64,000 bases of DNA from Apricaphanius iberus. Lineage: Eukaryota; Chordata; Actinopteri; Cyprinodontiformes; Aphaniidae. Under the pieces are notes generated by a model that did not search any database, was not told the origin of the DNA, and worked only from the letters and a program-made list of their open reading frames with translations. Shown piece by piece: positions 47,761 through 60,700 of the stretch. Position numbers and translations under genes: made by a program. The stretch is taken from positions 310,001 through 374,000 of the forward strand of contig JAPXFQ010000997.1 in the NCBI GenBank assembly GCA_028564705.1. Reading direction: 5' to 3'. Each line of letters starts with the position of its first letter. The stretch's first letter is position 1.

Positions 47761-50700
47761 TTTTTTTGGGGTTTTTTGACAGTTTTACTCATTGACATTG
47801 TCGTGAAGAAACAACGAATCGTTCTAGCCCTAATATGAAGTATCCAGAACAGGATTGCAATTAAAGCGAATATATTACTTAAAAGACGAGACAGGACTGT
47901 GAACTATTTGTAGGCATGAGCCACTATGAAACCTTTTTCATACTGGGAGCATCATCCAAGTTCATGCTCTGCATTCGCATTGTAGCTGAACAGGATACCA
48001 GACCAGCTGTCCCAGACAACAAATTAGGTCTTGCCAATGTTGGGCCGTCTGTGCCTGCCCGACATAAAGTACCTCGGTGAGATGTCTTATGGAGATCAGT
48101 AGCTGATAGACAAGATGTCGAGAAGATTACGCCATTAGAATTATCGGCAACCACGAGTCAAAGCCAACCAAATGATCCCCGACCGCAAGGCAACGTAAAC
48201 CTGAGATAATTATAGGCTATGCACCATGATCCCACCAGAGCAAGGAAAGCATTCAGTTTCCTTACTCTCCCACTGAATTAACACTGGGACAGCTGGTTTT
48301 CGGCTGCATCACTTCCACGTCACAACATGCTTGAAAATAAGCCCTTCGTAAGATAAGTTAAAGGGAGTGTTTCTGAATGGTTTTCACCGCTATAGTAAGA
48401 TCCCACCATTACGTATTGTAGTGGCTGTCATGTTTAGGCAAATTTATGTGAGCATTGGAGCCGACCTCTCTTAACTTACCCAGACAGCACAAGAGGCTAA
48501 AACGCCTTAAACTTAGAAGGCATCTAATGGTAGAGACTAATGAGCTCAATATAATCCATTTATGGAACCTTCCACACAACGTTAGTGGACTGGCAAGGCA
48601 ATGTCATTCCCCTGAATGACCTCCTCACTCATGGTGCCAACCACGACAACAACCGAAAATCACATTTCAAACACTAATCACAGAAATAACAGAGACCAAA
48701 ACAAACCTAAACAATCAAAATGTTGTAAACACCCAAAACAGCTGAAAACATGGTTACCAACAATGCACCCCGCACACTACTGATCCCTCAGAGAGCAGGG
48801 TCATCACAAGGCAGCCAGCAGCACTTTTGAAAAAAAAAAAAAAAAAGAACAAAAGTCAGATTGGCAAAAGGGTTCCTCATGGTTCCTCCTATTTCTAATC
48901 CTTTGCCACTGGTACCCACCAATTGCCAACATCAGTAAGACCAAACGTGCTATCTTAAAATAAGTGGTGGCTGATTATTCAAAAATGACACTACAAGCAT
49001 TTGTTATGATCAAGAATCATAATCTCTCATAATTCTAAAGACTTGACGGATTGAAATGGGAAACAAAAATAAATGAGAAGAGACTGATAAATTGTTTTCA
49101 GATTGTAATACATTTTAATGCATATTCACATGGTATTTTAGCACTTTATGACTGATTACTTCAATAGTACATGAAATAAAAAAATAAAAATCTGATACAC
49201 CTTGAATTAGTGAGGTTCTAATTATGCAAAAAGTTTACTTTCTAACAAACAAATGTCAATGTATAAAATATTGGAGTTGCAACTTTAACTGAAACCTACT
49301 TACAACTTACAGATGTGTACTAGGGGATGCTTAAAAAGTCCCACAGACATTCTAATAAAATAATATAACCCATGCAAGAACTAAGGTGATAGATAGGGTT
49401 GAACAATAGTCTGAGAACATTTACGTGATCATGCGTCACTTAACAGTTTGAGAAAAAAACAATTACACAAAATATTTCATTGTTACTTCTATTCAAGTCT
49501 TGATTGCCATGAGCTGACTGGAGCATACATGTCCAGAAACACAATTGGAGCTTCTTACCCAGTATGGTTTGATTATACTAACAGAAGACTACAAAAAAAA
49601 CAGGATGGAAAATATGCACATTGATGAACGAAAGTGGTCATATTATTCCACAGCGATTCTTTCATTTGAGGATGAATGCGAGTAAGAGTGAAAATTTGAA
49701 AATCATCACTCAATTTGGCAATCAGTGGCAGCAGAGGGAATATTTTCATTGAATAACCATCTATTCCTCTGCAAAAATTGTGCTCTTGGTTCAGCTGAAT
49801 TTTTGACAGGAACACTGTTTGCCAAATCAGGTGCATAATGCCCTCTGTTGCTCAGAGGTGACATAGAAAAAGTCTGAACCTTGCTCAGATGATAAAATGT
49901 TTTAGTAGAACTTAAAAACTGCTTAATTGGAGCCATGAATGGAAGAACACAAAATCCATGGGAAAGGATGTAAAAGATACTGTTAAGCTGAGGGGATGTT
50001 GGTGAAGTTGAGGCAGTATTGCTTTTGTCATATATGAGCAATATATGAGCCTAAAAGTGAAAATGCTCAATCTTTGCATTCTTTTGATTATTGTTATTTT
50101 TCACCCCTTGAGTCCAAAAATCCTATGAATCTATGATGTTATAAATGGCTTAGAAAATATATACAGTACAGAAATGTGATCCAATTTTAGCCCTGTGGAA
50201 CAGTGGATGATTCATAGTTTTGTAGAAAACCCCCCCAGTTCAGTTCAGTTTTATATCGCACCAATTCACAACAAATCACCTTAAAGCACTTTCAAAGTCT
50301 AATAATAGTAATGTTAAAAAAAAAAAACTCCACTTACAAATAATTTCTAAATGTATAAAGTGAGAATCTGTTGATGGTTTTATGTGAGCATGTACAGATG
50401 AATGTCAAATCACAGTATACTGTTACTAAAATCACAACATAAATAAGTAAGTAAGTAAGTTTCGAATACCTGTGTCTATTAGATGAACTATATGCAATCA
50501 AAAACCAAATACCATGTAAAGTCACTATTTTGGTACATTTAATCAGTTTTTCTGATATGTTTTGTTGGCACATTATTTAGTAAAATTCAAATGAGAAATA
50601 CATGGACAGATACAGCATACAATCCGTGTTTTTCACAATGTGTGTTTATTTCCCTCCTTCTCATACAATGCAAAAACATATACATCTTATTCCACTACGG

Positions 50701-51270
50701 TTAAGGTTGTTTTTCCAATGGATCTTTATTTTTACTTACTTACGTTTAAATTGCTGAGAGCACAATAGTAGTGAATTTGATTATTTTTAAGTGACAATTT
50801 TCTGTAGAAGGTGGAAGATGCAGTCAGGGATCTAAAGATGAATCATCATTGATCATAAAACACATTACACACCTGATCTGTTCTCAGCAGCGCCATAATT
50901 CCTTTTCAGAAACATTTTTTTTTTCCACCACTGGTCAATGGTAACCCAACCACAGTGAAGGTAATTTTCCCTCCATATCTCTTTTTCCATAAAACATAAA
51001 GAATAGAATTTAGAGGTTTTCATTATTAAATCCTCATCTGTTTGATGAAAAAGAAGCCCTATACACCTTCGATGCACCCAAAACACTAAAGACACTAAAG
51101 TTAACACTAAAGTTAATCTTTGTCTGATGGAATAGCCATGTATGCTAGTGGGACCATAATTGGATTTCCAAAAAAATGGATACTTGGTATTCTCCATGTG
51201 GTATAGTTAAATAACACAATTCAGATATGCTTTCACAAGTACAAAAATGACTTAGAAAATCTTTGGAAAT
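47761..51270. other. Background with fragments
   Basis: 47944-48010 resembles 46081-46150 (gggagcatcatc ... cattgtagct.aacaggatacc), so it is another LINE B fragment. A 19-base A tract at about 48830-48846 could mark a retrotransposed tail. 50238-50312 is a further L2-type 3' tail (minus). The rest, 48850-51270, holds nothing recognised. Confidence 0.4.
50238..50312 (-). mobile_element. L2-type LINE 3' tail
   Basis: The + strand reads cagttcagttcagttttata, then accaattcacaaca and aaagcactttc. This is the inverted signature of the LINE B family tail. Nothing else of the element is present. Confidence 0.6.
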
Positions 51271-51273
51271 TCC

Positions 51274-52120
51274 ATCCATCCATCTTCTTCCACTTCATCC
51301 GGGGTCGGGTCGCGAGGCCAGCAGCTTAAGCAGAGAGACCCAGACTTTCCTCTCCCCAGTTACTTGGTCCCGCTCCTCGGGAGGAATCCCGAGGTGTTCC
51401 CAGGCCAGCCGAGAGACATAGTCCCTCCAGCGAGCCTTCCCCTGGGTTTCCCCCTGGTGGGATGTGCCTGGAGCACCTCACCAGGGAGGCATCCAGGATA
51501 ACTGAGCTTTTCACCCTATCTTTAAGAGAGAGCCCAGCCACCCTACGGAGGAAACTAATTTCAGCCGCTTGCATCCGTGATCTTGTTCTTTCATTCACCC
51601 ACCAGAGTTTGTTACCATAATACAGCATCCTGTATGAAAACCGAGCAATGGTTCATTGCTATACTATTTATACTAATGAACATAGATTGACCGGTAAATG
51701 CAGAGCTTTGTTTTTGGCTCAGCTCTCTTCAGACGACAGACCGGCCTAGCGCCTTACAAGTCCGTCTAATGATCTCCCGCTTCATTTTTCCCTCATTCTT
51801 GAAAAAGACCCCCAGATACTTTAACTTCTCCCCTTCAGGAAGGATCTTACCCCCGACCTGGTGAAGGCACTCTACCGTTTTCCGGCACAAGACCATGGTC
51901 TTGGATTTGGAGGTGCTGATCATCATCCCAGCCGCTTCACACTCGGCTGCGAACCGTTCCAGTGAAAGCTGTTGATCACGTTCCAATGAAGCCAACAGGA
52001 CCACATCATATGTGAAATGCAGAGACCTTATCCTGAGGCTACCGAAACAGATCCCCTCAACAAATAGACTGTGCCAAGTGTTGTGTCTACACCATGGAAT
52101 TGCACAATGTGCATGCAATT
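51274..52120 (-). mobile_element. RTE/Rex3-type LINE, 3' half
   Basis: On the minus strand ORF2 reads GSLRIRSLHFTYDVVLLASL (RT motif C, normally FADD, here mutated to FTYD). It continues FAAECEAAGMMISTSKSKTM, KLKYLGVFFKNEGKM, and later ERTRSRMQAAEISFLRRVAG. The 3' end runs into a gatgga repeat (51274-51290), as Rex3 elements do. Two frames are needed (51729-52118 and 51326-51628), and the catalytic motif is lost. The upstream half is at 53150-53690. Confidence 0.7.
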
Positions 52121-53149
52121 TGTCTGGCTGACATCAACAGCAGTTGTTGTGAATAATAATTTAATATTAACATGGCTATTAGTGATATTGAATTGATTAA
52201 TTTATTAAATCAAGTTGGGGCACCACTGCTGAAGAACTATTAACATAAGCCAGACAAAAAGGGTGAACTCGGCTGCAGTAACAATAATTTCACATGCACT
52301 TAACAAAACAGGGGACCTTCTCTTTAAAATATAACAGGGTTTCTTAACATAGTTGTTTTAAGATGAACACTGTGACAACAGCCAATATATTCTAAATCAT
52401 GCGGTCTACAAACTATTAAAAAAGGAATTATGTATGCAACCAAAACTAACACTTCCAGAATGAGAAAAAACAGCTTCAAAGCATAAGTGGGATGTGTGTT
52501 TGTGTGTGTGTGTGTTTTGGACAGAGTCTTCAGGGGGTGATCTGGAGTCAGGACACAGGGTGAATAGTATTCACCCTCAACAAGAGATGGACCCACACCA
52601 TACTAACAAAATTAAAGGATATTAAAAGGTTGGAGATATAATGCTTTAGCAAGAACCAGTGAACACAAAAACCAGAATACAACAGCAAAAGCCAGCGTGC
52701 GGCAACGCTACCAACAACGAGCAAATGGTGGTTTAACAATTCAATAAATTAAACCATTTCACACAACTCTAAACTTGTGTTTTAAAAACCTCCTACAAAA
52801 GCCTACACCCTACCCAGTCAAGCAAAATGTATCATACTGGTGATGAGTTCATCCACGCCACCAGTCCAAGGCAAACAATGAAGGGAGAAGAAGGAACAAT
52901 CCAAATGGGCCAAGTCCGTTGAGGAACAGCAGCGCAAAGCTGATTTTAAAAGAACGCATTCAGATGCAGGCAGTGACTTCAGTTGATCCTGTCTTTAGAC
53001 AGCTATCTTTGTATAGCTCACATGCCAAGCAGACCTCCTGGCTGCAGAAACGGGAGTTCGGGTAACTTGGCAAATATAATGCCCTGGAGGTTTAGGGAAG
53101 TGGTCCTATCCTGGCCTGCAGGTTGGAACCAAGGGGAAGATTTTGCTAG
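52121..53149. other. Unclassified sequence replacing the RT core of the RTE element
   Basis: This roughly 1-kb stretch lies where about 170 residues of RT should be. It holds a short (TG)n at 52496-52515 but no clear termini. It may be an insertion with a deletion, or a rearrangement. Confidence 0.4.
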
Positions 53150-53690
53150 CAAAGATTTGAGTGTAATCCCCCTATATTTGGAACACACTGTGGTCCCTCT
53201 TTTTAAAGAGGGGTACCACCACCCTGGTTTTCCAATCCAAGGGAACTGCCCCCGATATCCGTTCAATATTGCAGAGCCACGTTAACCAACACACCCCCAC
53301 ACCATCCAGAGCCTTGAGGAACTCCAGGCGAATCTCATCAACCCCTGGAGCACTGCCACCAAGGAGCTTTTTAACAACCTCGATCACCAGAGATTGGAGA
53401 GCCCGTGCCAAAGTCCCCAGACTCTGCTTCCAAACAGGAAGGCGTGCTGGAGGGATTGAGGAGGTCTTCAAAGTATTCTATCCACTGACTCAAAATGTCC
53501 CGTGTCCCACTGTAAACAGTGTTGGTGGCAGACCGCATTCCCCCCCCCCCCCCCGAGACGCCTGATGGTGGACCAGAATCGCTTTGAAGCCATACAGAAG
53601 TCATTCTGCATGGTCTCTCCAAACTCCTCCCACGCACATATTGTTGCCTCAGCGACCATCAGAACCACACTCTTTGGAAATTAAAAAATA
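53150..53690 (-). mobile_element. RTE/Rex3-type LINE, upstream half
   Basis: Minus-strand pieces read WEEFGETMQNDFCMASKRFW, QWIEYFEDLLNPSSTPS, VVKKLLGGSAPGVDEIRLEF, SGAVPLDWKTRVVVPLFKK and CSKYRGITLKSLL. This is the pre-RT and RT start of an RTE-clade element, spread over several frames. It belongs with 51274-52120. Similarity is lost to the left of about 53150. A run of C at 53541-53554 is an internal expansion. Confidence 0.7.
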
Positions 53691-54035
53691 TAATTAATTG
53701 GTCTTCCAAATTAGAAAATTTTCGGTAACATTATTATTTCATTTTTAAGTCATAACGGACAATATAAAACAAAAAATCTGAAATAACATTCTGAGAAAAA
53801 TGTTATTTTCTTTTCAATGTAATAACAGTAAAAGTCTCAAAAGCAGCTGTCTCAAACAGACAATAAAAGAAAATTAATTAAATTAATCTATAAATGAAAT
53901 TAATGTTTTCTGTCACCCATTAAGTTTTGTTTTCCTATTTCTTTTGAATGATTTTTTTTACTGAACAGTACTATATTGTAATTCTAATTCATTGCTACGC
54001 TGAAAAACGTTATCATCCTTTGTTCGATTGTAAAG
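53691..54035. other. Background, no gene seen
   Basis: AT-rich spacer between two LINEs. Confidence 0.45.
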
Positions 54036-54580
54036 TCAATTCAGTTTATTTATATAGCGCTGTTTCACAACAGATCTCATCTCAAGGCACTTTACAAGAA
54101 GAGTTATTACAATACAATGTTTAATTTAGAATTTAGAGAACCACAGAAGATTGCGTCGTGTAATTCTCAGCAATCCCTCACACTGAGCAAGCACGAAGCG
54201 ACAGTGGAAAGGAAAAACTCCCTTTTAACAGGAAGAAACCTCCGGCAGAACCAGGCTCAGCACAAGCGGTCATCTGCCGAGACCGTCTGTGGTTTGGAGA
54301 ATACAGAACAGAGACACAGAAAGAACAACACAACTGATGCAGAAGTTTGTTGCAGGACGTGGAGAACTTTCCGTCACTGCAATGCCATCTTAGTCAGGGT
54401 CGTCAAGCAGGGCGGGTCAGGAGCACCTACTGTAGGAAGAGACTAAGAGAAAACAGGTTAGCGCTTGAATTGACAGCACATCATGCAGTTGGGGAGAAGT
54501 AGGAGAGAAAGTAGGAACAGACCCTAATAATGTCCTCCAACAGCCTAGCCTAAAGCAGCATAGCTACTAACATTAACCGG

Positions 54581-54850
54581 TCTCCTAGCTACTAGGAGAC
54601 CTAGCTACTAACACTTTCTACCTGGCTTACATTAACCTATCTCTACCTAGCTACTATACCTCTTCCTATCTCTTCCTAGCTTTTGATACTCTACCTGACT
54701 ACTAACATAAACCTGTCTCCTAGCTACTAGGAGACCTAGCTACTAACACTCTCTACTTGGCTTACATTAATCTATCTCTACATAGCTACTCTACCTCTTC
54801 ATATCCCTTCCTAGCTTTTGACACTCTTCCTAGCTACCTGTCTAACCTGC
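54581..54850. repeat. 135-bp tandem repeat in the LINE 3' UTR
   Basis: tctcctagctactaggagac occurs at 54581 and again at 54716, and the sequence between recurs with small changes for two units. Each unit starts with a perfect hairpin, CTCCTAG-CTA-CTAGGAG. The related LINE at about 46300 lacks this array, so it is a local expansion. Confidence 0.75.
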
Positions 54851-54852
54851 CT

Positions 54853-55470
54853 CTAACTACCTATTAACATATCTCTAACTGTAAGCTTGTCAAAGAGGAA
54901 AGTTTTAAGCCTAGTTTTAAAGATATACAAATTGTCTGCTTGACGAACCATCCCTGGGAGCTGGTTCCACAGGAGGGGAGCCTGATAGCTGAAAGATCTG
55001 CCACCCATTCTACTTTTTGAAATCCTAGGAACTACCAGTAAACCTGCAGTCTGACAGCGAAGGGCCCTGTTAGGAACATATGGAACAATCAGGTCTCTTA
55101 TGTATGATGGAGCTAGATTATTAAGAGCTTTATATGTCAGAAGGAGGATCTTGAATTCTATTCTAGATTTTACTGGGAGCCAGTGAAGAGAAGCTAAAAC
55201 AGGGGAAATGTGATCTCTTCTTTTAATATTCATCAGAATCCTAGCAGCAGCATTTTGAACTAACTGAAGACTTTTAATTGTATTCTGTGGACTACCTGAT
55301 AATAAAGAGTTACAGTAATCCAGCCTTGAAGTAATAAAGGCATGGACTAGTTTTTCAGCATCATTCCTGGACAGGATGGTTCTAATTTTTGCAATATTCC
55401 TAAGGTGAAAAAAGGAAATCCTACAGACTTCTTTAATGTGAGATCTAAATGACATATCTTGGTCAAAAAT
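54853..55470 (-). pseudogene. LINE ORF2 C-terminal domain, open
   Basis: About 200 residues after the RT core of an L2/CR1-group LINE remain open: DMSFRSHIKEVCRISFFHLR, FITSRLDYCNSLLSGSPQ, QNAAARILMNIKRRDHISPV, SLHWLPVKSRIEFKILLLTY, then LWNQLPGMVRQAD and FKTRLKTFLFD. The order and spacing match the family's usual C-terminus through to the end. The frame upstream of 55470 loses homology, so the endonuclease and RT core are gone. It is recognised as a LINE fragment, not a host gene. Confidence 0.8.
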
Positions 55471-55683
55471 AAACCGATGCAAATAATATAAAGAAATCAA
55501 AACTAGGAAAATACCCAGCAAATTGTTAGTTTCAAGTCAAATCAAAGTCAGTTTTTGAGCTTATGATTGTAGAGTCTATACACTTCACAGACACTAGTAA
55601 TCTGTACATCACTGGAAACATTGCAACAGATAAAGTCATTGCCAGTAATCTTATCCCTAATATTAGACAGTCTTTCTTTTAAA

Positions 55684-55790
55684 ATGGCAAATGGCCTGTA
55701 CTTGTATAGCACATTATTTGGTCCTGAGGATCCCAAGGTGCTTTATACTACATTCAGTAATTCACCCATTCATACACTGGTAATAGTAAG
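55684..55790 (-). mobile_element. SINE-type repeat fragment
   Basis: The + strand reads atggcaaatggcctgtactt, then gtatagcac, ccaaggtgcttta and cattcacccattcatacactgg. This resembles the 3' half of the SINE at 56883-57141 and other fish SINE tails. The head is missing. Confidence 0.5.
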
Positions 55791-56792
55791 CTACATAGCT
55801 TACATCGCATAGCTTTTTTGGATGCTAATTAATGCTAAATGGCAGCAGTTTCCATCTGTTGTTACACACTAAGTCCAGTCTTGTCATTTGTCAAGTTTTA
55901 ATTGGCCAAGGGTGTCTAGACTTTCCCTGCCAAAATCAATAAATTAAATTAGGGACATTTATTTGTAAATAAAGCTTCACTCTTGTTTTTCGGTTATTAA
56001 TGTAGTTATGCATTAAACAATTTTTTAGGGTATGAGCTGTAGCAAGGCGACAATATTTTATGTCCTGCTACCATAAAAGACTTATTGAACATAATCAATT
56101 TGAGATATTACATTCATGCTTTTTATTTCAACCATAAACCGCAAAGAGAAAATAATGACTTAATTTTACATGCGTCTTGTTTATACAAATAAGAAAGACG
56201 CTCTGCCAGAACTGGCAATTGCTGCTACAGCACTTTCAAAGTGTAATGCTCACAGACGCCTTCATAAGCCAAAAAACTTAGAGAGAATTTATATCAAGGA
56301 CACTGTAAAGGTCAGTGACAAAACCAAACTTTCAACTATTACTAGCTATTGTTAATGAAACACGCCTCATCACACAAAACGCATCGAATTGTTTTCATAA
56401 CTAGCCTACCTTATAGTAGTGTGTTTATAACTGATGCCTACAGGTGACAGATCCATTTGTATTATAAGGTGTTGAATTTTAAGCTGTAGATTTTTATTTA
56501 ATTGACCTGTGCATGGGTAGTTTTTCAATCTATACTATGGAATGATCATCATTTTCTAGTGCACCTTCCAACAGGTTTAACAATTAGGGCTGGGCAATAT
56601 ACCCTCAAATGTATATTGCGACATAATCTAAAGCATGTGCAGTAACAATATGTATTGTGGTTTATATTTGTTCTTTATATATGTCAAAATGATTGCTTAT
56701 GAACTTTTTCTCTTCCCAGATACATTGCAGCATAAGGGATCACAACAGTATCAACTTTGAATTATACTGAAAAGAAATATTGGCACTGAAAA
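55791..56792. other. Background; weak hAT-like piece at 56585-56660
   Basis: 'attagggctgggcaatatac' with later tattgcgac/tattgtgg resembles a hAT repeat end. 56170-56355 is open for 61 codons but not recognisable. No gene is seen. Confidence 0.35.
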
Positions 56793-57782
56793 AAAATGGC
56801 ATTGAAAATACAATTGTAACTGAAAATCTTAACTTTAAATCTGAAAATAAATGTATTAGAAATTTCTTTATTAAAAGTAAAATGGTAAATGGACTGAACT
56901 TATATAGCGCTTTTCTAGTCTTACTGACCACTCAAAGCGCTTTACATTGAAGCCACATTCACCCATTCACACTCGCATTCATACACCGACACCCAACATG
57001 GCTCGGTAGGACATTGTAGAATTTGGGGGTTAAGTGCCTTGCCCAGGGGCACATCGACATGTGACTGGAGGAAGCTGGAATCGAACATACGACCCTCCGA
57101 TTGCAAGCCAACTACTCTACCACTGAGCCACAGTGGTAAATAAAAATTTAAAGTGAAAAAATGAAAATCGAAAATATATGCATTAAAACAATTAAATCAC
57201 AATCAAGATTTCACACTTTCATCTTTTTTTCAATGCCAATCTTTCTTCAGTGCTGCTGATTTTCAGCTTCATTCAGCTTATACTCATTCAGATACTCATT
57301 TCTTGTCATGCACCCACATGTGGGGTGGGGCTTCAGAGTCGTAGGTGCTAGCTTTCAGCTGTCAGTGAGTCAGGCCGTTTAATACCCGTTCTCTAATCCA
57401 GTAAATAAAGGTCACCTTAGTTCTCTGATATATCTTTAATTCAAAAATGTCCATGTATTACAGCGTAATACGTAATAGCGAATAGAGAAAACTAAACAGA
57501 CTGAAAAATATGACCAAAAAATAATGTAAAGATATAAACAGAGCACCGGAAGAGAATACATGTAAGTTGTCCTTAACACCCAAAATACAGATTCACATGC
57601 ATTTAAGGGCTAAAAAAGTGGATTTTCCATGATATGTCTCCTTTAATTGTTTTAATGCATATATTTTGGGTCGCATTTTAAAAAACAATATCTTTACATT
57701 TTCTTTAACTTTCAATACAAATATTTTTGATATTTTTCAGATTCAAAATTAAGATTTTTTAGTAACAATTATATTTTCACTA
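56793..57782. mobile_element. Palindromic element with a SINE in its left arm
   Basis: The left arm, 56793-56882 continued at 57134-57193, is inverted against 57644-57782. Key matches are gaaaata.aattgt.act, atctgaaaa, and atatatgcattaaaacaatt (57171-57190 versus 57640-57660 on the other strand). The pairing only works if the SINE and one copy of its target duplication are removed. The central 57200-57640 contains a CpG-bearing unique part. The class is unknown. Confidence 0.6.
56883..57141 (-). mobile_element. tRNA-derived SINE with 8-bp target duplication
   Basis: On the minus strand it opens with a tRNA-like head. The A box is TGGCTCAGTGG (complement at 57120-57130) and the B box is GTTCGATTCC (complement at 57077-57086), about 34 bases apart. 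The body then reads ctgggcaaggcacttaaccc, and a LINE-like tail ends gtaaagcgctttgagtggtc ... tatataagttcagtcc. tggtaaat flanks it at 56883-56890 and 57134-57141. An RNA polymerase III promoter is implied by the boxes. It would be mobilised by a LINE sharing its tail. Confidence 0.8.
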
Positions 57783-60700
57783 TGCTGAAGGGAAATAAAC
57801 AATTTAATGGTAGCAATGTGTGAATATTTTTTGGACATATGAAAAAAGTAGGCCAAGTGAACAGCACAGCTTTATCTTGCCTAGATAGCTGACATATGTG
57901 CCAAATATTGCGAAGATCCTATAGAAACAATTGCTAGTCTTAGATCACACTATGCACACCCTTTGCTAACCACGGCATGTCTCACTTTATTAATTTGGCC
58001 CTCTATGACCACTTATAGCACCCCCTTAAAGCAATAAAATGTTTTTTATGTGTTATTTATCTCTAAATACTTTATATACATAATAAATCAAAATTATCCC
58101 AAAACACATGCACTATTCAGAGCAGTTGCCCATCGAAAGCGATACTTCAGTGAAGTGGCAAGACCTGATGTTTCACTAAACCTCCTAAATTTTGTCATAC
58201 TTAGATCCATTTAACATTTATATTTCAACACACTATTATATATGCCAATATAGGAAACAGTTTGACAGCAGCTTGAAGAAGCACCTTTTATTTATTTTTT
58301 TAAGATAATGCTCTGTCATTATGAAATACAATAGGATCATAATAAACATTTTTGATTCCTTTTAACTTGTTACATTGCCTGGAACTGTTCTTTTGTAAAC
58401 CACCACATTAAATCAAAGTGTGATTGAGTGATGAATAAAATTGTTATACAATTTTGTATACATCTCTTGATCAAATTTGTATGAATAAAAGCTCTTAACA
58501 GACATATTAAACGGTCACATTATATACTGGCAGATAGTAAGTTGTTTGTGTTAAAGTTGGCTGTGCTAACTCTGGCCTTTCTTGTAATTTTATTTTCTAT
58601 TTTTTCATTTTAAGGCTTTATCTTATTATGTATCCCAGGAAAAAATAAAGAATTCCCTAATCGGCATTTTCATATGTACAGTGGGAGGAACATTGTGTTC
58701 ATTTAAAATCAGCTCGAAGAGAACTGCAGATGTTGCAGGTATTAAAAATGTAATCATTTTTTTACCCTATTACAAAAAGAATTAGGTATTCTGGAAAGGC
58801 TCTGTTTGTTTATTAGACCATTTCAGATGTGCGTGGTTCAGATAAATGGGTTCCTGTAGCCATTGTATCAAAGAACAATTAACTTGTGCATCTATTTAAA
58901 CCAAAGACAGCAAGAAAAAAACGAAAAAAACAGAAACAGAGTTGTGGGCTTAGCTATAACATTTAACTTATGGAGTGGGGGGTTGTCATGAACTGACAAT
59001 AGTTATTAGCTGCATGAATAACTGACAAGAGTTCTTCATGTAACTCATTTTAGCAAGTATAATGAGGTGAATTTGCGTCCCAACCTTTTTTTGTCCTTTT
59101 CAAATAGAACTTAGTTACAGATCAACCTTTCATTACACACAAGCTGAAGGATAATTTATACTATGTTTGTTCCAGATATTGAAGGTGAACCATGCTCCAA
59201 ATGCCTCTGCACAAATTGAGTTAATAACATTAGTAACTAAATCCCCCCCTAGTGGTCAAATAATTATTAACTGAAAAAAAGCAATAATACAGTGGTGCTT
59301 TCAGACTGAACACTTTGTCTGCGTCAACCAACGCTCCCAACACATGTAGTTTGTTGTATATACATTTTAAGCTGAAGCTTGCAAAGCACGTGGGCGGGCC
59401 TTTCTCTGCCAGATGTTTAAAACACTAGCTGATCGCGATTGGCTAGACATTGTCGACGTTGGGCAACATCACTACAGTGAGATGCTCTGATTGGTTGCAG
59501 CACTGTGTCGAGTGCGACAAGTCCATCAAAAGTTCATCAAGCTGAACTTCTGCGTTGCTTGCGTTTACTACGTTGCCGCTTGAAACACAAGTAACGCTCT
59601 AAAAGTTGATGGAGCTAATCCATACAACACACTGCAGAGACTCTGACGGACCACTGACGGACTCGACCATAGACTTTATATGTAATCTTGCCGCAACTCA
59701 CAACTGCCGTTTGGGTCAGCGTAGGTCTCACCGCCCTGCCATTGGAGGTACTTCTAGTATTTACAATTCTGAGGTGAGAGAATGTTCCTCAGTACAGAAA
59801 GAGTGTCTGAAAAAGATAGGATATTTAAGTTGCACATGTTGAATTCTATAGCAGTGGTGAATAGTTGAGGGGGGTTTCATCTCTTGGAGTTCTGACACAT
59901 TTGCAGAATCATTTTTCAACAGAAAATGTGTGGCTGACTGGTTTAAATGAAGATTAGATTGTCTTTTTAACAGTTTTAGATGTGTAGAAAGGAAGTGGTG
60001 GGGCATTTTTTAAATCATTATATCTTTATATTGAAACATTGAAACATAAGCAAAATTCATTTTTATTGGTTTTACTTTGTATCCAATTTTTGAAAAATTA
60101 ATTGATAAAGATTACTACGTCACAGAAATTTCATGACACTCTAGTATTATAGAAACTTTCCACTCTACTAGAAATATTTAGCTAAAGGTAGATACAGTTT
60201 TCTGCTGTGTTTGGTCATCTCATCTATATCGAAATAAAGCTTATAATGAAAAAACCTGTACTGTTTTCGAGAAGATTTTAATTTCCAAACATATTTTCAT
60301 TTTGAAAAATACCTCAAGATGAGGCGGTCCCTGGTGGAACACAGAGGGGGATGGCTGGGCGTGGTCTGCGCTGTGAACTAAAATGACTGTCTGCAGCTGG
60401 GCGGGTTGTGCACTTTTATTTTAAAAAAATGAAGTTACGCTAATAAATAGTAGTACAGTTACTTAATTGTAGATGGAATCCAACACTACCCTCCCCATTT
60501 ACCTTATTGTACTTTAATGAAGAGGTATGAAATTTGGTATACTTGTAGAACTTCCCAACACCTACCTAAAAGTCTGTAGACATCATACTCCAAAACAAAC
60601 AGGAAGCCAACTATCTTGGATTGAACCTACAATTTTGACCCTTTTTTCCCCCATTTTGGCCCTTTTTAAATATGAATATGATCAAACTTCTGCTAAACAT

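Larger units (their letters stand above)
54036..55505 (-). mobile_element. L2-type LINE, 3' portion (family B)
   Basis: The tail at 54036-54115 (on +: caattcagtttatttatata, gcgctgtttcacaac, tcaaggcactttac) precedes untranslated sequence colinear with 45790-46900. An ORF2 C-terminus then follows, read from 55470 to 54853. It is 5'-truncated near 55505. It is the best-preserved member of this family in the window. Confidence 0.8.
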
